From: Phycisphaerae bacterium
Lineage (GTDB): Bacteria > Planctomycetota > Phycisphaerae > Phycisphaerales > UBA1924
Direction: 5' to 3'
Assembly: GCA_030429705.1 (NCBI GenBank)
Contig: JAUIES010000004.1
Location: 124,001-188,000 of the forward strand
DNA length: 64,000 nucleotides
Below are positions 42,589 through 52,541 of the stretch, one piece after another. The position numbers and the translations under genes are program-made. Numbering within the stretch: position 1 is the first letter of the stretch; every line of letters begins with the position of its first letter. The notes beneath the pieces were generated by a model. It was not told where the DNA came from. It saw only the letters and a list, made by a program, of their open reading frames with translations, and searched no databases.

Positions 42589-44019
42589 ATGCTCTTCATG
42601 ACCCCGATCACGCGTCAGATCGACAGCATGCGACGCACGACAAGCATGTCTGCCCTTGCTGCTACATTGACATTCGTTGGTGCTGTCGCCACGCCCGCGG
42701 CGGCTCAGGAGTTGTTCTGGCAAGTCAGTCCGTATCTCACGCTGACGGACCCGGAAGAGTGGAAGTTTTCTGTGCGGCTGCAGGTGGACAACTACGAAGA
42801 CACCAGCCGGACCGGTCTGGTCGAACACGCGACCAAGGTCATCAATGTCGAGTCGGGCACGGTGTACTACCCGATTGCTCCGGCATCGAGTCATGCCCAG
42901 ACTTTCTTTGACCATACCGAGGGGCAGGTTCTGCTCAACGATGTCATTGTCGATGACACGCCAACGATCTTCATCGATCGCGGCCAGGGCGTGCCCATGC
43001 CCGGCGGCGCGTTTCTCGCGCAGTTTGATCTGCCCGATTTTGAGCGCGTGTCTGAAATGACGCTTTTGCTGACGACCTTTGGGCGCTCGTGGGAGACGAT
43101 TTACAACGAGGAGGAAGCCGCCAAGGTGCCATGGCCGGCGGAATGGCCTCCGATTGCACAGTCACTCTTCGAGCCTGAAATGTACATCGACTACGGCCCG
43201 TTCGGGCCGTATGACCTCGCCCCCCTCAAAGAAAAAGTCATGGAGTGGACGGAAGGCAACCCCAAGGCCGTCCCCCCCGCAGTGACTGCCAAGTGGCTCG
43301 CATGGAAGGTCGCTGAAGCCTATCGGCCGACCAACAAGGGGTACGCCGGCCCGTCGGGCGCATCGACGAACGGACAGTCCACCTCGTTGTTTGCAGCGTT
43401 CCTCGTTGACGGTCCTGCATTTGCACTTGAGCGAGGCCAGGGGTCGCGGTTTAACCTACCCGTGTTGCTCGCAGCCGCCTATCGAGCGGCGGGTATTCCT
43501 GCCCGGGTGGTCATCGGGTACAACTTTGCCGAGACCAGAGGCAAGCGCATGTCCGATGCTGAACGCTTGCACGCCTGGGTCGAGTTTGCGCTGTATGACC
43601 CGGCGATCACCGATGAAAAGCAGCGGCTGACATGGGTACCGGTTGACATCATCGAGTTGCAATCGCGGGCTGTCTGGCGTCAGCCGTTCGACAAGCCAAT
43701 TCGGTATTTTGGGTCGAACAAGGATCTTGCGGAGATTGTGCCGATCGCGTTCTCGTTTTCGCCGTACTGGATCTCCGGCGTGTCATATGGTCGATACGCC
43801 TACGAAAACGATCGCACGCGGTTGTACTACACCTCACGCTACGACATTTCGCGTGAGGCGCGGTTCTTCGCCCCGTCGCTCTGGTCTTGGAATGTCATGC
43901 CAGCCCCCCCGGCGTGGGCAGGGCAGTGGTTTAACTTTTCAAAGGATTCACCGCAGCGGTCATCGCTCGATCCGTTGCCTGCCGATGCTCATCGTGGCGC
44001 ACCGCCGCGCAGGCCATAG
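42589..44019 (+). CDS. Secreted transglutaminase-fold protein lacking the catalytic Cys
   Basis: A 476-residue exported protein. Residues 1-39 are a signal peptide (basic start, hydrophobic core, ATPAAA-QE). A beta domain of about 200 residues precedes a transglutaminase-like core: LAAAYRAAGIPARVVIGYN, LHAWVEF with His328 and WVPVDI with Asp353. By alignment to the family the Cys 15 residues before the GIPAR glycine is Arg287, so it should not have transpeptidase or protease activity. It resembles planctomycetal and other secreted transglutaminase-like proteins with unknown roles. AAGGA precedes the start. Confidence 0.8.
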   Translation: MLFMTPITRQIDSMRRTTSMSALAATLTFVGAVATPAAAQELFWQVSPYLTLTDPEEWKFSVRLQVDNYEDTSRTGLVEHATKVINVESGTVYYPIAPASSHAQTFFDHTEGQVLLNDVIVDDTPTIFIDRGQGVPMPGGAFLAQFDLPDFERVSEMTLLLTTFGRSWETIYNEEEAAKVPWPAEWPPIAQSLFEPEMYIDYGPFGPYDLAPLKEKVMEWTEGNPKAVPPAVTAKWLAWKVAEAYRPTNKGYAGPSGASTNGQSTSLFAAFLVDGPAFALERGQGSRFNLPVLLAAAYRAAGIPARVVIGYNFAETRGKRMSDAERLHAWVEFALYDPAITDEKQRLTWVPVDIIELQSRAVWRQPFDKPIRYFGSNKDLAEIVPIAFSFSPYWISGVSYGRYAYENDRTRLYYTSRYDISREARFFAPSLWSWNVMPAPPAWAGQWFNFSKDSPQRSSLDPLPADAHRGAPPRRP

Positions 44020-44061
44020 CGCAAGGGGTGGGCCCGAGCGTAAGCCGCGATCACGCTTCGA

Positions 44062-44880
44062 CTACCACGGGTATCGGGTAATCCAGTCCGGGGTTGGCAG
44101 GAAGGTAAAGTCGTCGGTCCGCACCACCGGCACGCCATCCAGCGTTCGTGGAATTTTCACGCTGACCTCAACATGGTAATCGAGGAACAACATGTTGGCG
44201 ATGCCGTCCTGCCTGGGTTTGCGGCCGTACCACTCCATCTCGTGGTCATACCCATCGTCGAAGTTGTAAATCGGGTGCGACCCGACCACGACGACGCTGG
44301 TCGTATCAATCACATTCGGCTTCTTGCCTCCACTGGGTGGCACGAGCGTGCGAATGTCTTCACCGAATGGATTGGCATCCGGCGCGTGATCGTTCAGTGT
44401 GTATGAGTTGCCGATGAGGTCATACATGGAACTCGTGCTCTCGAACCCGCCGATCGGAACGCCGGTGTTCCAGGCACCCTTGTCTGCTGGTGATTCAAAC
44501 GCAACCAACTCCATGTTGGCGCCCTGCACCGAGTCATCGGGCACCACGAAATCGGTCAAGTATGCATTGAGCGGCCGACCGGAAGCGCCGATTTCGTTGA
44601 TGCCATAAAACGGCAACTGGCCTTTCTTCCCTGCGAACAACGCGCCGATGATGGCATCGCCACCGCCGCCGGGAATCGGTCCGGCTTTCTGAGGCAGTTG
44701 GTTTGGGAAGTCATTTTCATAGAGCCCGAGCGCTATACCGATCTGGTTCAGTCGAGAACCACACACAATGCCCTGAGCCGCCAATTTGGCGCCGCTCAGC
44801 GATGGTAACAAAATCGAGATCAACAAAGCAATGATCGAGATCACCACCAACAGTTCAATAAGCGTGAAGCCTTTTCGCAT
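44062..44880 (-). CDS. Prepilin-type N-terminal cleavage protein (planctomycete pseudopilin-like)
   Basis: A 272-residue protein with a very short leader and cleavage site KG-FTLIE (Gly4, Glu9) followed by a hydrophobic helix (LLVVISIIALLISILLPSL). The remainder has C-x-LNQIGIALGLYENDFPNQLP and later ANMLFLDYHVEVS, the pattern of the H-X9-DG/prepilin-domain proteins that are numerous in Planctomycetes. These are outside the pseudopilus operon at 4703-15532 and their role is unknown. Convergent with the transglutaminase-fold gene. Confidence 0.82.
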   Translation of the reverse strand: MRKGFTLIELLVVISIIALLISILLPSLSGAKLAAQGIVCGSRLNQIGIALGLYENDFPNQLPQKAGPIPGGGGDAIIGALFAGKKGQLPFYGINEIGASGRPLNAYLTDFVVPDDSVQGANMELVAFESPADKGAWNTGVPIGGFESTSSMYDLIGNSYTLNDHAPDANPFGEDIRTLVPPSGGKKPNVIDTTSVVVVGSHPIYNFDDGYDHEMEWYGRKPRQDGIANMLFLDYHVEVSVKIPRTLDGVPVVRTDDFTFLPTPDWITRYPW

Positions 44881-44949
44881 GGGTATAGCCTACACGGTTC
44901 ACGCGAAACACGCACGCTCCAATTCGAAGATTCTCACTGATCGCCAGAA

Positions 44950-45567
44950 TCAGGCGAGTGTGTTGTGGAAGTGGGTCTCTTGCACAGGAACGACCGCCAT
45001 CAACACATGTTCGAGGACCTTCGCCGGCGACCCGATCGCATCAACCTCGCGAATAATGCTCTTTGGGTAGTAATCGAGGACCGGGTGGGTTTCGCGCTCA
45101 TAGACCTCCCAGCGACGACGAATGACTTCTTCCTTTGCGTCGTCTGCTCGGTTTTCCTTGAGTGCTCGCCTCTGGAGGCGTTCGATCATTTTCTCTTTAT
45201 CAGAACACACCAGATGAATAACCTCGAGGACATTGATGTATTCATCCATCAGTTCGGCCTGCGCGACGCTGCGCGGGATGCCATCCAGAATCAACAAATC
45301 GTCGTGCGGCTTGTAGATGCTCAAAATGGTCTGCGCACGAATGTTCTGCGCCCACATTTTGACTGTGACTTCATCAGGGACCAGTTCACCTCGCGACGAG
45401 TATTCGCGGAAGGTGCGGCCGAGTTCTGAGTTGATATCAATGCTGCGGAATACATCGCCGCAGGACAGGTGGAAGAACCCAGGAATCTGACCGAGGATCT
45501 TGCCCTGGGTACCCTTGCCAGCACCAGGGGCCCCGAACAGTAACATCGTCTGATAACGATCTGGCAT
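44950..45567 (-). CDS. adk: Adenylate kinase
   Basis: A 205-residue nucleoside monophosphate kinase. P-loop LLFGAPGAGKGTQ begins at residue 9, the NMP-binding region LSCGDVFRSIDI follows, and LILDGIPRSVAQAELM holds the signature. The LID is the short form (RRALKENRADDAKEEVIRRRWEVYERET), without zinc Cys. The start at 45567 has AGGAG 9 bases upstream; longer ORF to 45723. AMP versus CMP/UMP preference is not settled, but the fold and NMP domain fit AMP. Independent of the ribosomal operon where adk is often found. Confidence 0.93.
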   Translation of the reverse strand: MPDRYQTMLLFGAPGAGKGTQGKILGQIPGFFHLSCGDVFRSIDINSELGRTFREYSSRGELVPDEVTVKMWAQNIRAQTILSIYKPHDDLLILDGIPRSVAQAELMDEYINVLEVIHLVCSDKEKMIERLQRRALKENRADDAKEEVIRRRWEVYERETHPVLDYYPKSIIREVDAIGSPAKVLEHVLMAVVPVQETHFHNTLA

Positions 45568-45702
45568 GATTCGATCTCCTGACGCTGTTCTTGCGTCCTC
45601 ACCACGATATCCGCACCTCTGCGCCCGGGCAATGAACCGACGCAATCCTTCCTTCGGTTCTTCCATTGGTCGGCTTAGCAATTGATGCTGCGGACTGACT
45701 TC

Positions 45703-45742
45703 AAAACGAGAAATCGGCCGCACACATGCGTGAGCGGCCGAT
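45703..45742 (-). terminator. Terminator after fusA
   Basis: On the minus strand a 9-base-pair stem, ATCGGCCGC with GCGGCCGAT, 12-base loop, followed by TTCTCGTTTTG. It lies 38 bases after the fusA stop and before adk. Confidence 0.85.
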
Positions 45743-45779
45743 GTTCATTCTACGAATCGGTACGAAGCAAACACCGCAA

Positions 45780-47897
45780 TCATGCGCCGGCTTCGATGAC
45801 TTCCTTCTGCATGCTCGCAGGCATGGGAGCGTACTTGTCAAACTCCATCACGCTCGAGGCACGGCCCTGTGACAGACCACGGAGTGTTGTGGTGTAGCCG
45901 AACATCTCACTGAGCGGGACTTCGGCTGTGATCAACTTGACATTGGCGCGGTCTTCGCTGTCGAGGATCATCCCGCGACGGCTTGACAGGTCGCCGGTCA
46001 CATTGCCGACATACTCCTCGGGCGTGGTAATCACAACCTTCATGATCGGTTCGAGCAACACGCTGCCCGCTTTGGAGACGGCTTCACGGAGTGCCAGACG
46101 ACCGGCCTGTTCAAATGCGATCTGGCTCGAGTCGACATCGTGCGACTTGCCATCAATGAGCGAGACCTTGATGTTGATCAACGGATAGCCAGCGCTGACA
46201 CCGCCACGGGCGGTCTGTCGCACGCCCACCTCGACCGACGGGATGAACTCCTTGGGCACCGAGCCACCGACAATCTTGTTCTCGAACGCGACATTGTCGG
46301 TGAACTTGAGACTGAGCTCTTCCGCCTGCTCGGCCGTGCACGGTTCGATGTTGACCGTGACATCGCCGAACTGACCGCGACCACCGGACTGCTTCTTGAA
46401 CAGACCACGGCAGTTTTCCGCTGACCCGCTGATTGCTTCGCGGTAGGAAACGCGGGGTTTGCCGACCTCCACATTGACCTTCAGGTCACGAACGATCTTG
46501 TTTTTGATGATCTCAAGGTGCAGTTCGCCCATACCCGAAATAATCGTCTGGCCTGTCTCGTCGTTGTATTCAGAACGGAACGACGGATCTTCGCGCCGAA
46601 TCTGCACCAATGCGTCTGACAATTTCTTCTTGTCGTCAGCAGTCTTGGGCTCGATCGACATCGAGATCACTGGCTCAGGGAATGTCATGCGCTCGAGCAC
46701 AATCGGTTCATCTGAATCACACAGCGTGTCACCCGTGATCGAGTCCTTGATGCCCACGAGCGCGACAATCTGGCCGGCACGCGCTTCGTCGAGCGCCTTG
46801 CGATCCTTTGCATGCATCTCAAAGATACGGCTTGCGATCTCACGCTTCTGATTGGCTGGATTCAGAACGCGGGCACCCTTCTTGAGCACACCTGAATAGA
46901 TTCGGGCGTAAGTCAGATCGCCGTGCGTGTCGGCGACCACTTTGAACACGAGTGCGCTGAATGGTGCATCGTCTTCATGAGGGCGGCTGATTTTTTTGTC
47001 GATATCTTTCGGATCCGAACCTTTGACCGCCGGGACCTGCTGCGGATTCGGCAGGTAGTCAATCACGCCGTCGATCAGACGCTGCACCCCGACATTCCGA
47101 AGAGCCGCTCCGCAGAAGACTGGGTTGCACTGGCGTTCAATCGTGCCTTTACGCAGTGCCGCCTTGATCTCTTCGACGGTGATGGAGTTCTCGTCTTCGA
47201 GGTAGCGTTCCATGAGATTGTCGTCGAGCTCAACCGCGTTTTCGATGAGCATGTGTCGCCATTCGGCAGCCTTTTCCTGGTATTCTGCGGGGATTTCTTT
47301 CTCGATGACGGTCGCGCCCATGTCACTCTGGTCAAAGATGTAGGCCTTCATGCCGAGGAGGTCGATGATGCCTTCGAGGTCGTTTCCGGAACCAATCGGG
47401 TACTGGACAGCGATCGGGTTCGCGCCGAGGCGTTTGATGATCGAGTTGAAACTGAACTCGAAATCGGCACCCATCTTGTCCATCTTGTTGATGAAGCACA
47501 GGCGGGGAACTTCGTACCGGTCCGCCTGACGCCACACGGTTTCAGACTGGGCTTCGACACCTTCCTTGCCGTCAAACACGGCGACCGCGCCGTCGAGGAC
47601 ACGCAGCGAGCGCTCGACTTCGATGGTGAAGTCGACATGGCCTGGGGTGTCGATCAGGTTGATCGTGTAGTCGGTTCCCTTGTGGACCCACGGACAGGTG
47701 GTGGCTGCCGATTGAATCGTGATACCACGATCCTGTTCTTCCTGGAGGAAGTCCATGGTTGCGGTGCCTTCATGCACTTCACCGAGTTTGTAGTTCTTCC
47801 CGGTGTAGTACAAGATGCGTTCGGTCACGGTGGTCTTGCCTGCGTCGATGTGCGCACAAATGCCGATGTTGCGGATGTTGGAAAGGTCGGTCGCCAT
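45780..47897 (-). CDS. fusA: Translation elongation factor G
   Basis: A 705-residue GTPase that drives ribosomal translocation. G1 [25 protein letters not shown] (switch I), [16 protein letters not shown] (G3), [10 protein letters not shown] (G4) are visible, followed by domain II and IV sequence ending [20 protein letters not shown]. The start at 47897 has AAGGA 10 bases upstream; the ORF is open to 48146 without the G1 motif in frame. Isolated from rpsG/rpsL/tuf, so regulation differs from the classic str operon. One of several EF-G types is possible. Confidence 0.97.
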   Translation of the reverse strand: MATDLSNIRNIGICAHIDAGKTTVTERILYYTGKNYKLGEVHEGTATMDFLQEEQDRGITIQSAATTCPWVHKGTDYTINLIDTPGHVDFTIEVERSLRVLDGAVAVFDGKEGVEAQSETVWRQADRYEVPRLCFINKMDKMGADFEFSFNSIIKRLGANPIAVQYPIGSGNDLEGIIDLLGMKAYIFDQSDMGATVIEKEIPAEYQEKAAEWRHMLIENAVELDDNLMERYLEDENSITVEEIKAALRKGTIERQCNPVFCGAALRNVGVQRLIDGVIDYLPNPQQVPAVKGSDPKDIDKKISRPHEDDAPFSALVFKVVADTHGDLTYARIYSGVLKKGARVLNPANQKREIASRIFEMHAKDRKALDEARAGQIVALVGIKDSITGDTLCDSDEPIVLERMTFPEPVISMSIEPKTADDKKKLSDALVQIRREDPSFRSEYNDETGQTIISGMGELHLEIIKNKIVRDLKVNVEVGKPRVSYREAISGSAENCRGLFKKQSGGRGQFGDVTVNIEPCTAEQAEELSLKFTDNVAFENKIVGGSVPKEFIPSVEVGVRQTARGGVSAGYPLINIKVSLIDGKSHDVDSSQIAFEQAGRLALREAVSKAGSVLLEPIMKVVITTPEEYVGNVTGDLSSRRGMILDSEDRANVKLITAEVPLSEMFGYTTTLRGLSQGRASSVMEFDKYAPMPASMQKEVIEAGA

Positions 47898-48328
47898 GGT
47901 CACTGTCCTTCGTTGGTGATGAAAACTCGGTCGGCCTCGATCGCCCCTCACCGGTTGGTGAGATGTTCGATCGACACGCGTCGATGCTGGTGATTGTGTT
48001 TCCTTCAAGAACCCCGTCGGTTCTTGAAAGTGAGATATTGTGAACGCCGAATCACTCGGCAATTTGAAAATCAGATCTGGGTCGTGCGCGGTCGAAATCT
48101 CAACAGGCTGCGGTGTCGTCTTCGTCGTCCATATCGCACTCTCCACCGGCGGCTTTCAGTTTCAAAGACCGCTTGAAACGCCCCAAAGTCTGGCCGAACG
48201 AAGACCGTTCGGCATCACTGGGACCGCACGCAAGAATCCTAAGTCCCGTCCCGCTCGCAATCAAGCCCGATTCACACGGTTCAACGCCCGATAGCCAACG
48301 CCTTCTTGCCACACACACCCGACTCGGT
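47898..48328. other. 431-base intergenic region between fusA and the O-antigen ligase-like gene
   Basis: Contains the fusA leader with a 10-base inverted repeat (see separate entry) and a 90-codon minus-strand ORF at 48100-48372 that overlaps the upstream gene. I see no tRNA or riboswitch. The fusA promoter must be here. Confidence 0.6.
48004..48028 (-). promoter_or_regulatory. Inverted repeat in the fusA upstream region
   Basis: TTCAAGAACC and GGTTCTTGAA form a perfect 10-base-pair stem around CCGTC. It starts 107 bases before the fusA ATG. It is followed on the minus strand by GGAAACAC without a T run, so it is not a simple terminator. Could be an operator, an mRNA element or an attenuator stem. 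Confidence 0.4.
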
Positions 48329-50614
48329 TCAATCGTCAGATGCGATCTGTTCGAGTCGATCACGCTCGGCATCGGTCAATCCGCGCAATGGGTCCAGTCG
48401 AAGGTTGGCATTGATCTCAAGTGCTTTGGTCGCCCATGCCTGTTGATCGTCGAGAAGCCCGAGTTTGTCCGCCAGATCCACCAGATCAAGGGTTAACCCG
48501 AGCCCGTACGGATCGAGCTCTGCTGCGTGCAACAGTGCGTCGTAGGCCTCAGCCATGAACTCTGGAGCATCAAACGCATCACCAGCATCAGCTGTCACTT
48601 GCAGCGTGTTTGAGAGCAGTCGCCACGATCTCGACCGGTCCGGGACAAACTCGACACCCCCCCGGGCGATCTGGACCGCTTCATCCAAGGCTGCTGATGG
48701 TCTGCCAGTCGGGTCGGTCTTCAGCGTGCGAAGGAGCGCCTGAATCGCCGCTTCTCGCGTCTCGGCGTGCTGAGGACGGTGTTGAACCGCTCGGCGGAGG
48801 TGTTCAATCGCCGCTTCATTCGCGTCTGAACGGGTGCGATCGATCTGACGCGTCAGGTCTTCGTTCGACCGAGCGGTCGGCCAGCCGGAAAGTGTTGCAA
48901 ATGCCTGCACAGCGTCTCTGAACTCGAGCGAGTCGGGCGGCGATTGATTGAGTTGATTGAACGCTTCTGCCCATGGCTGAACCGCTGCGGTTGCTTCATC
49001 CATCGCCTGTTCCCAGCGCCAGAGCGCTTTGCCGGAAGTTGCGATGAGGATGGCTGTGATCACCAACAACGCGACCGAACATACGCTGCCTGCAATGGCG
49101 CGAGCACTTTCGGGCTTGATCTGCACGGGTTTACAAGCGAGTCCGATCAACAGGAAGCACATCGGCGCAGCACCAGCCCAGACACCGGTGACTTCAATCT
49201 GCATATGGGCCAGCAGCCCGAGGGCGGCTGCACACACCGCAAGAACGGTCGCGCGAGGTTGAGTGCGGGCAAGTTGCACAGTGCTGGCAGCGATGGCAAG
49301 CCCCCCCAAGAGCCCGAGGGCGCGGACAATACCCATGTCGGGGGTCAGAAGCGTGCGTTCGATATAGGCAGAAAAACCGACGAGGAGTGCCATGATGGTG
49401 CCAGCTGCAAACACCGCCGGACGCATCGGCCATGACGGCTCGGGGTGATCATCCGCAGACTTGAGGTTACGACCGATTTGTCGACACCCCAAACCAAGCA
49501 ACCCGATCAATGCAATCGCTGAAACACCGAGTGTTGCGAGCCAATCAAAGAGCAAGTTGTGAGCGCTGGTGACTTCTTCCGGACTGATGGGAGGCTTCGC
49601 GATGAGGTAGGCATCTTTAAAACCAGCCGGCCCGACACCCACGCGCGGGTGATCAAGAAAAATCTGTGTTGCGCCATCGATGTAGAACCATCGAAAAAGG
49701 ATGCTGAGTTCGCCGATGCGTTCGCCGATGAGTCCTCGTGCGACCACACCTGAGAGGACCATCGCCGGGACCAGTCCGACGATGAGACGCGTTTGCTTCG
49801 GCAGTAGCAAACAGGCGACGAGCGCAGCCGATGCCACAATGCCCGCACCGGCGGCTCCTTTGGACATCGAAAGCCACAACCCAGCGAGGCACAACGCGCA
49901 GGCCAGGGTAAGCACAAGCGTGATGCGTCGGTCATCGATCCGAGCGCGAAGAGCGCGCCATGACAAGACGCCAAACGCCAACGCCATCGCCATCATCACC
50001 GAACCGAACACATTGGAAAGCCCGAACCAACCGGATGCTTCTGCCTGATAGAGCCTTCGTTCATAGTTGCGAGCCATGGACGAATCGGTCGCCCACCCCT
50101 GGCTTTGCAAGAACGCTTCTCGGGTCTGTTCATAGGCTGCAATGGTCTGCGGGTGTTCAATGAAGACCTGGACCGCACTGCGCCCGACAAGCAGCACAGC
50201 CACCGCCAGGATCGATGCCAGCGCAACCGACCGCCACATGCTCGTCCTCGGTAGATGCGCAACAGCGAACGCACCCGCAATGGCGCTGATCCAGGGCACG
50301 CCGATCTCTGCATGACTCGGCGATCGTGCAGCGTGGAAGGCAATACCAGCAACGCCAATCGTGAGGAGCGCTGCAGGGGCGATCGTCACGCGGGCACGAA
50401 TGCTCCAGATAACGACGGCGGCAGCGACCAACCCGAACATGTCAAGTGCGAACAGAGCGGTCGGCCCGAGGCTCGTTTTCGGGATCCACATCGTGAACGG
50501 GTCCATCGACCACACCGGCATCGGGTCAATCGACACAACGACGCGCGCCAACGCAGCAAGGAGCATCACACCAACCGCCAAGCCGGTCACGCGCGTCGAT
50601 TCTCCGTCATGCAT
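48329..50614 (-). CDS. O-antigen ligase-like membrane protein with TPR-like C-terminal half
   Basis: A 761-residue protein. The first ~520 residues have 12 or more hydrophobic spans and the O-antigen ligase/WaaL-like motif region FLDHPRVGVGPAGF and ...SAHNLLFDWLATLG with conserved His. The last ~240 residues are soluble and helical (for example AIEHLRRAVQHRPQHAETREAAIQALL and AYDALLHAAELDPYG), with TPR spacing. It may polymerise or ligate surface polysaccharide. Starts at 50614, overlapping the transferase gene upstream by 8 bases; AAGGGG precedes it. Confidence 0.78.
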   Translation of the reverse strand: MHDGESTRVTGLAVGVMLLAALARVVVSIDPMPVWSMDPFTMWIPKTSLGPTALFALDMFGLVAAAVVIWSIRARVTIAPAALLTIGVAGIAFHAARSPSHAEIGVPWISAIAGAFAVAHLPRTSMWRSVALASILAVAVLLVGRSAVQVFIEHPQTIAAYEQTREAFLQSQGWATDSSMARNYERRLYQAEASGWFGLSNVFGSVMMAMALAFGVLSWRALRARIDDRRITLVLTLACALCLAGLWLSMSKGAAGAGIVASAALVACLLLPKQTRLIVGLVPAMVLSGVVARGLIGERIGELSILFRWFYIDGATQIFLDHPRVGVGPAGFKDAYLIAKPPISPEEVTSAHNLLFDWLATLGVSAIALIGLLGLGCRQIGRNLKSADDHPEPSWPMRPAVFAAGTIMALLVGFSAYIERTLLTPDMGIVRALGLLGGLAIAASTVQLARTQPRATVLAVCAAALGLLAHMQIEVTGVWAGAAPMCFLLIGLACKPVQIKPESARAIAGSVCSVALLVITAILIATSGKALWRWEQAMDEATAAVQPWAEAFNQLNQSPPDSLEFRDAVQAFATLSGWPTARSNEDLTRQIDRTRSDANEAAIEHLRRAVQHRPQHAETREAAIQALLRTLKTDPTGRPSAALDEAVQIARGGVEFVPDRSRSWRLLSNTLQVTADAGDAFDAPEFMAEAYDALLHAAELDPYGLGLTLDLVDLADKLGLLDDQQAWATKALEINANLRLDPLRGLTDAERDRLEQIASDD

Positions 50615-51740
50615 GGCGTTGGTCCCCTTTTGCAACCGACCGTTCTAGTGCTGCAAGTACGAACAACACGCACAGCGTTTGCACGAACACCAACACCGCC
50701 TGCCAGCGGTCGAGCGTTGGCATCGCGACACCACCGAGTGCGGTGACAAGTGTGCAGCCATAGATGACGAGGACAGCGGTCCGCTTGCTCAGTCCGCGTT
50801 GGACGAGACGGTGCGAAAAGTGTTGCAGGTCGCCCACGAACGGGCTCTTCCCTTGACTCAGACGAATCACCACAACCGACACAAGGTCATAGATCGGAAT
50901 CGCGAAAATGATGATCGGCGTGAATACAGCGTGGAAGGCGAATGGAGCGTCAGATTCCGGGAGATAGGTCACACGAACAGCAGCAAACGCGAGCAGGAAC
51001 CCGAGAACGAGTGAGCCGCCGTCACCCATGAAGATGCGGGCTGGGGGAAAGTTGAGCACCAGGAAACCGGCAGCCGACCCGGCGACCAGTGCGAGCAATG
51101 CTGGGACGAACAGTTGATCGGCGAGCAACGATGTCGCGAGCAAGCAGCCTGCGACAATGACTGCAACCCCGGCGCTCAGGCCGTCCATATTGTCGATGAA
51201 GTTGAACGCGTTGGTGATGACGACAAACCAGAGGACTGTGACGAGTACGCTGAGCCACGAGCCGCCGACATGGGTGTCAAGCATGGTCAAGAGGCGCGTA
51301 TCGGTAAAATGGGCGAGCAAAGCGGCGATGCCGACCATGGCGACAAGTTTGATGCCCGGACCGAGTGGCTTGCGATCATCAATCACCCCGAGCACATGGA
51401 GTCCGGCCGCTGCGACAACGAGCCCCCATCCGAGCGCGAGTGTGTCGATCATGCCGGAGAGATGTTCAGTCAGATGACTTGGCAATCTGACCGATAGATC
51501 AACCAAGCCCATCGCATGGGTTGAAAGGACCGTGAGCCCGGCGATCATCGGGAGCAGCACGCCCACGGCGATCCCGATGCCGCCCGTGTTGGGAATGCTG
51601 CGTTGTGCGGCTTTGACTTGTCCTTCGATCGGGGCCGAATCGAACGCCCGGACTCGATGACTGATCCGCAAGACCGCGATGGTCGCGAACAGGGCCACGA
51701 GAAATGCGATGACAATCAAACTCAGGATGCCCGCGATCAT
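50607..51740 (-). CDS. WecA/MraY family polyprenyl-phosphate sugar-phosphate transferase
   Basis: A 377-residue enzyme of about 11 spans that attaches a sugar-1-phosphate to undecaprenyl phosphate, the first step of surface glycan synthesis. NAFNFIDNMDGLSAG holds the catalytic Asp pair and FMGDGGSLVLGFLLA and the short basic cytoplasmic loop (FSHRLVQRGLSKR) complete the WecA-type pattern. The start at 51740 is uncertain; 51770 adds ten residues. Followed by the O-antigen ligase-like gene in an overlap, fitting a glycan gene pair. Confidence 0.92.
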   Translation of the reverse strand: MIAGILSLIVIAFLVALFATIAVLRISHRVRAFDSAPIEGQVKAAQRSIPNTGGIGIAVGVLLPMIAGLTVLSTHAMGLVDLSVRLPSHLTEHLSGMIDTLALGWGLVVAAAGLHVLGVIDDRKPLGPGIKLVAMVGIAALLAHFTDTRLLTMLDTHVGGSWLSVLVTVLWFVVITNAFNFIDNMDGLSAGVAVIVAGCLLATSLLADQLFVPALLALVAGSAAGFLVLNFPPARIFMGDGGSLVLGFLLAFAAVRVTYLPESDAPFAFHAVFTPIIIFAIPIYDLVSVVVIRLSQGKSPFVGDLQHFSHRLVQRGLSKRTAVLVIYGCTLVTALGGVAMPTLDRWQAVLVFVQTLCVLFVLAALERSVAKGDQRHA

Positions 51741-51779
51741 GAATCCGAGTGTATCGGGTCTGTGTTGCATCTGACCGGT

Positions 51780-52541
51780 TTAGTGCGCGGAACGCGAATC
51801 GACGGTGTTTCGTTTTTTGCCAAAGACCGCGCCGCACCCTGCGAAGAGCCCCCACAAGAGCGCCATGATCCCGATGCCGAGGCACGCCATCCACACAACC
51901 CGAAGCGGCCATGGGCCCAGGAAGTCGACGACAGTCGGCGCGGATGGCGAAGCATTGCCGACGAACCAGTAGTTTACATCAAACACGACATTGAACACCA
52001 TCATCAAACCCGCGATGGCGATGCTGACACCAGACGCGACAAAGAAATCGCGGCGGCGCGGTCGAAACGCGAGCACCGCGGTGTCATAGAGCGCCGAGCC
52101 GACGATTTGCGTGTGACCGACCCAAAAGAGCCAGAACTCCACCGAATCAACGCCGTCAGCCACAACCGGGCTTACGAACGCTTGCGTTGAAAGTCCGAGC
52201 CCCCAAAAGAACAGCAACGCTCGCAGCAAACGGTTCTGAAAGACCAGTGCGAACGGGGCGATCCACGCGGCGATGTCACAGAGGTGGAATGGGAGACTCT
52301 CGTAGAGATCGAAGTTTGATGGGAGGAACCACCAGATGGTGGCTCCGATCTGCCAGACGAATGTGAATCCTGCCCAGCCGAATCGCAGGACGCGCTCACG
52401 CCGCGTGTTGCGCCACCATCGCCCGAGCAGGACCGATGCAATCATCGACGCGACGAGACTTCCAGCGGTGATGGCGTGAACCAAACCGTCCTGGCCGAGC
52501 GTCTCGGGCATACCCGCATCTTGAATCACTGCGAGGATCAT
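51780..52541 (-). CDS. TIGR02206-type integral membrane protein (paralogue 1)
   Basis: A 253-residue protein with about seven hydrophobic spans and YwaF/TIGR02206-like segments (RERVLRFGWAGFTF, LPSNFDLYESLPFHLCDIAAW, FWGLGLSTQAFVSPV, FWLFWVGHTQIVG). Conserved His, Cys and Glu appear in the LPFHLCD motif. Its start makes an ATGA overlap with the next paralogue upstream, which fixes 52541. Function of this family is not known to me. 253 residues, identical to its neighbour. Confidence 0.8.
   Translation of the reverse strand: MILAVIQDAGMPETLGQDGLVHAITAGSLVASMIASVLLGRWWRNTRRERVLRFGWAGFTFVWQIGATIWWFLPSNFDLYESLPFHLCDIAAWIAPFALVFQNRLLRALLFFWGLGLSTQAFVSPVVADGVDSVEFWLFWVGHTQIVGSALYDTAVLAFRPRRRDFFVASGVSIAIAGLMMVFNVVFDVNYWFVGNASPSAPTVVDFLGPWPLRVVWMACLGIGIMALLWGLFAGCGAVFGKKRNTVDSRSAH

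Noticed and set aside
42304-42915. N-terminal extension of fumC
   Set aside because: The open frame continues but fumarases begin at the ATG at 42303, which has a good ribosome site.
46923-47993. Plus-strand open frame of 356 codons
   Set aside because: Antisense to fusA, with no ribosome site and no recognisable protein motif.
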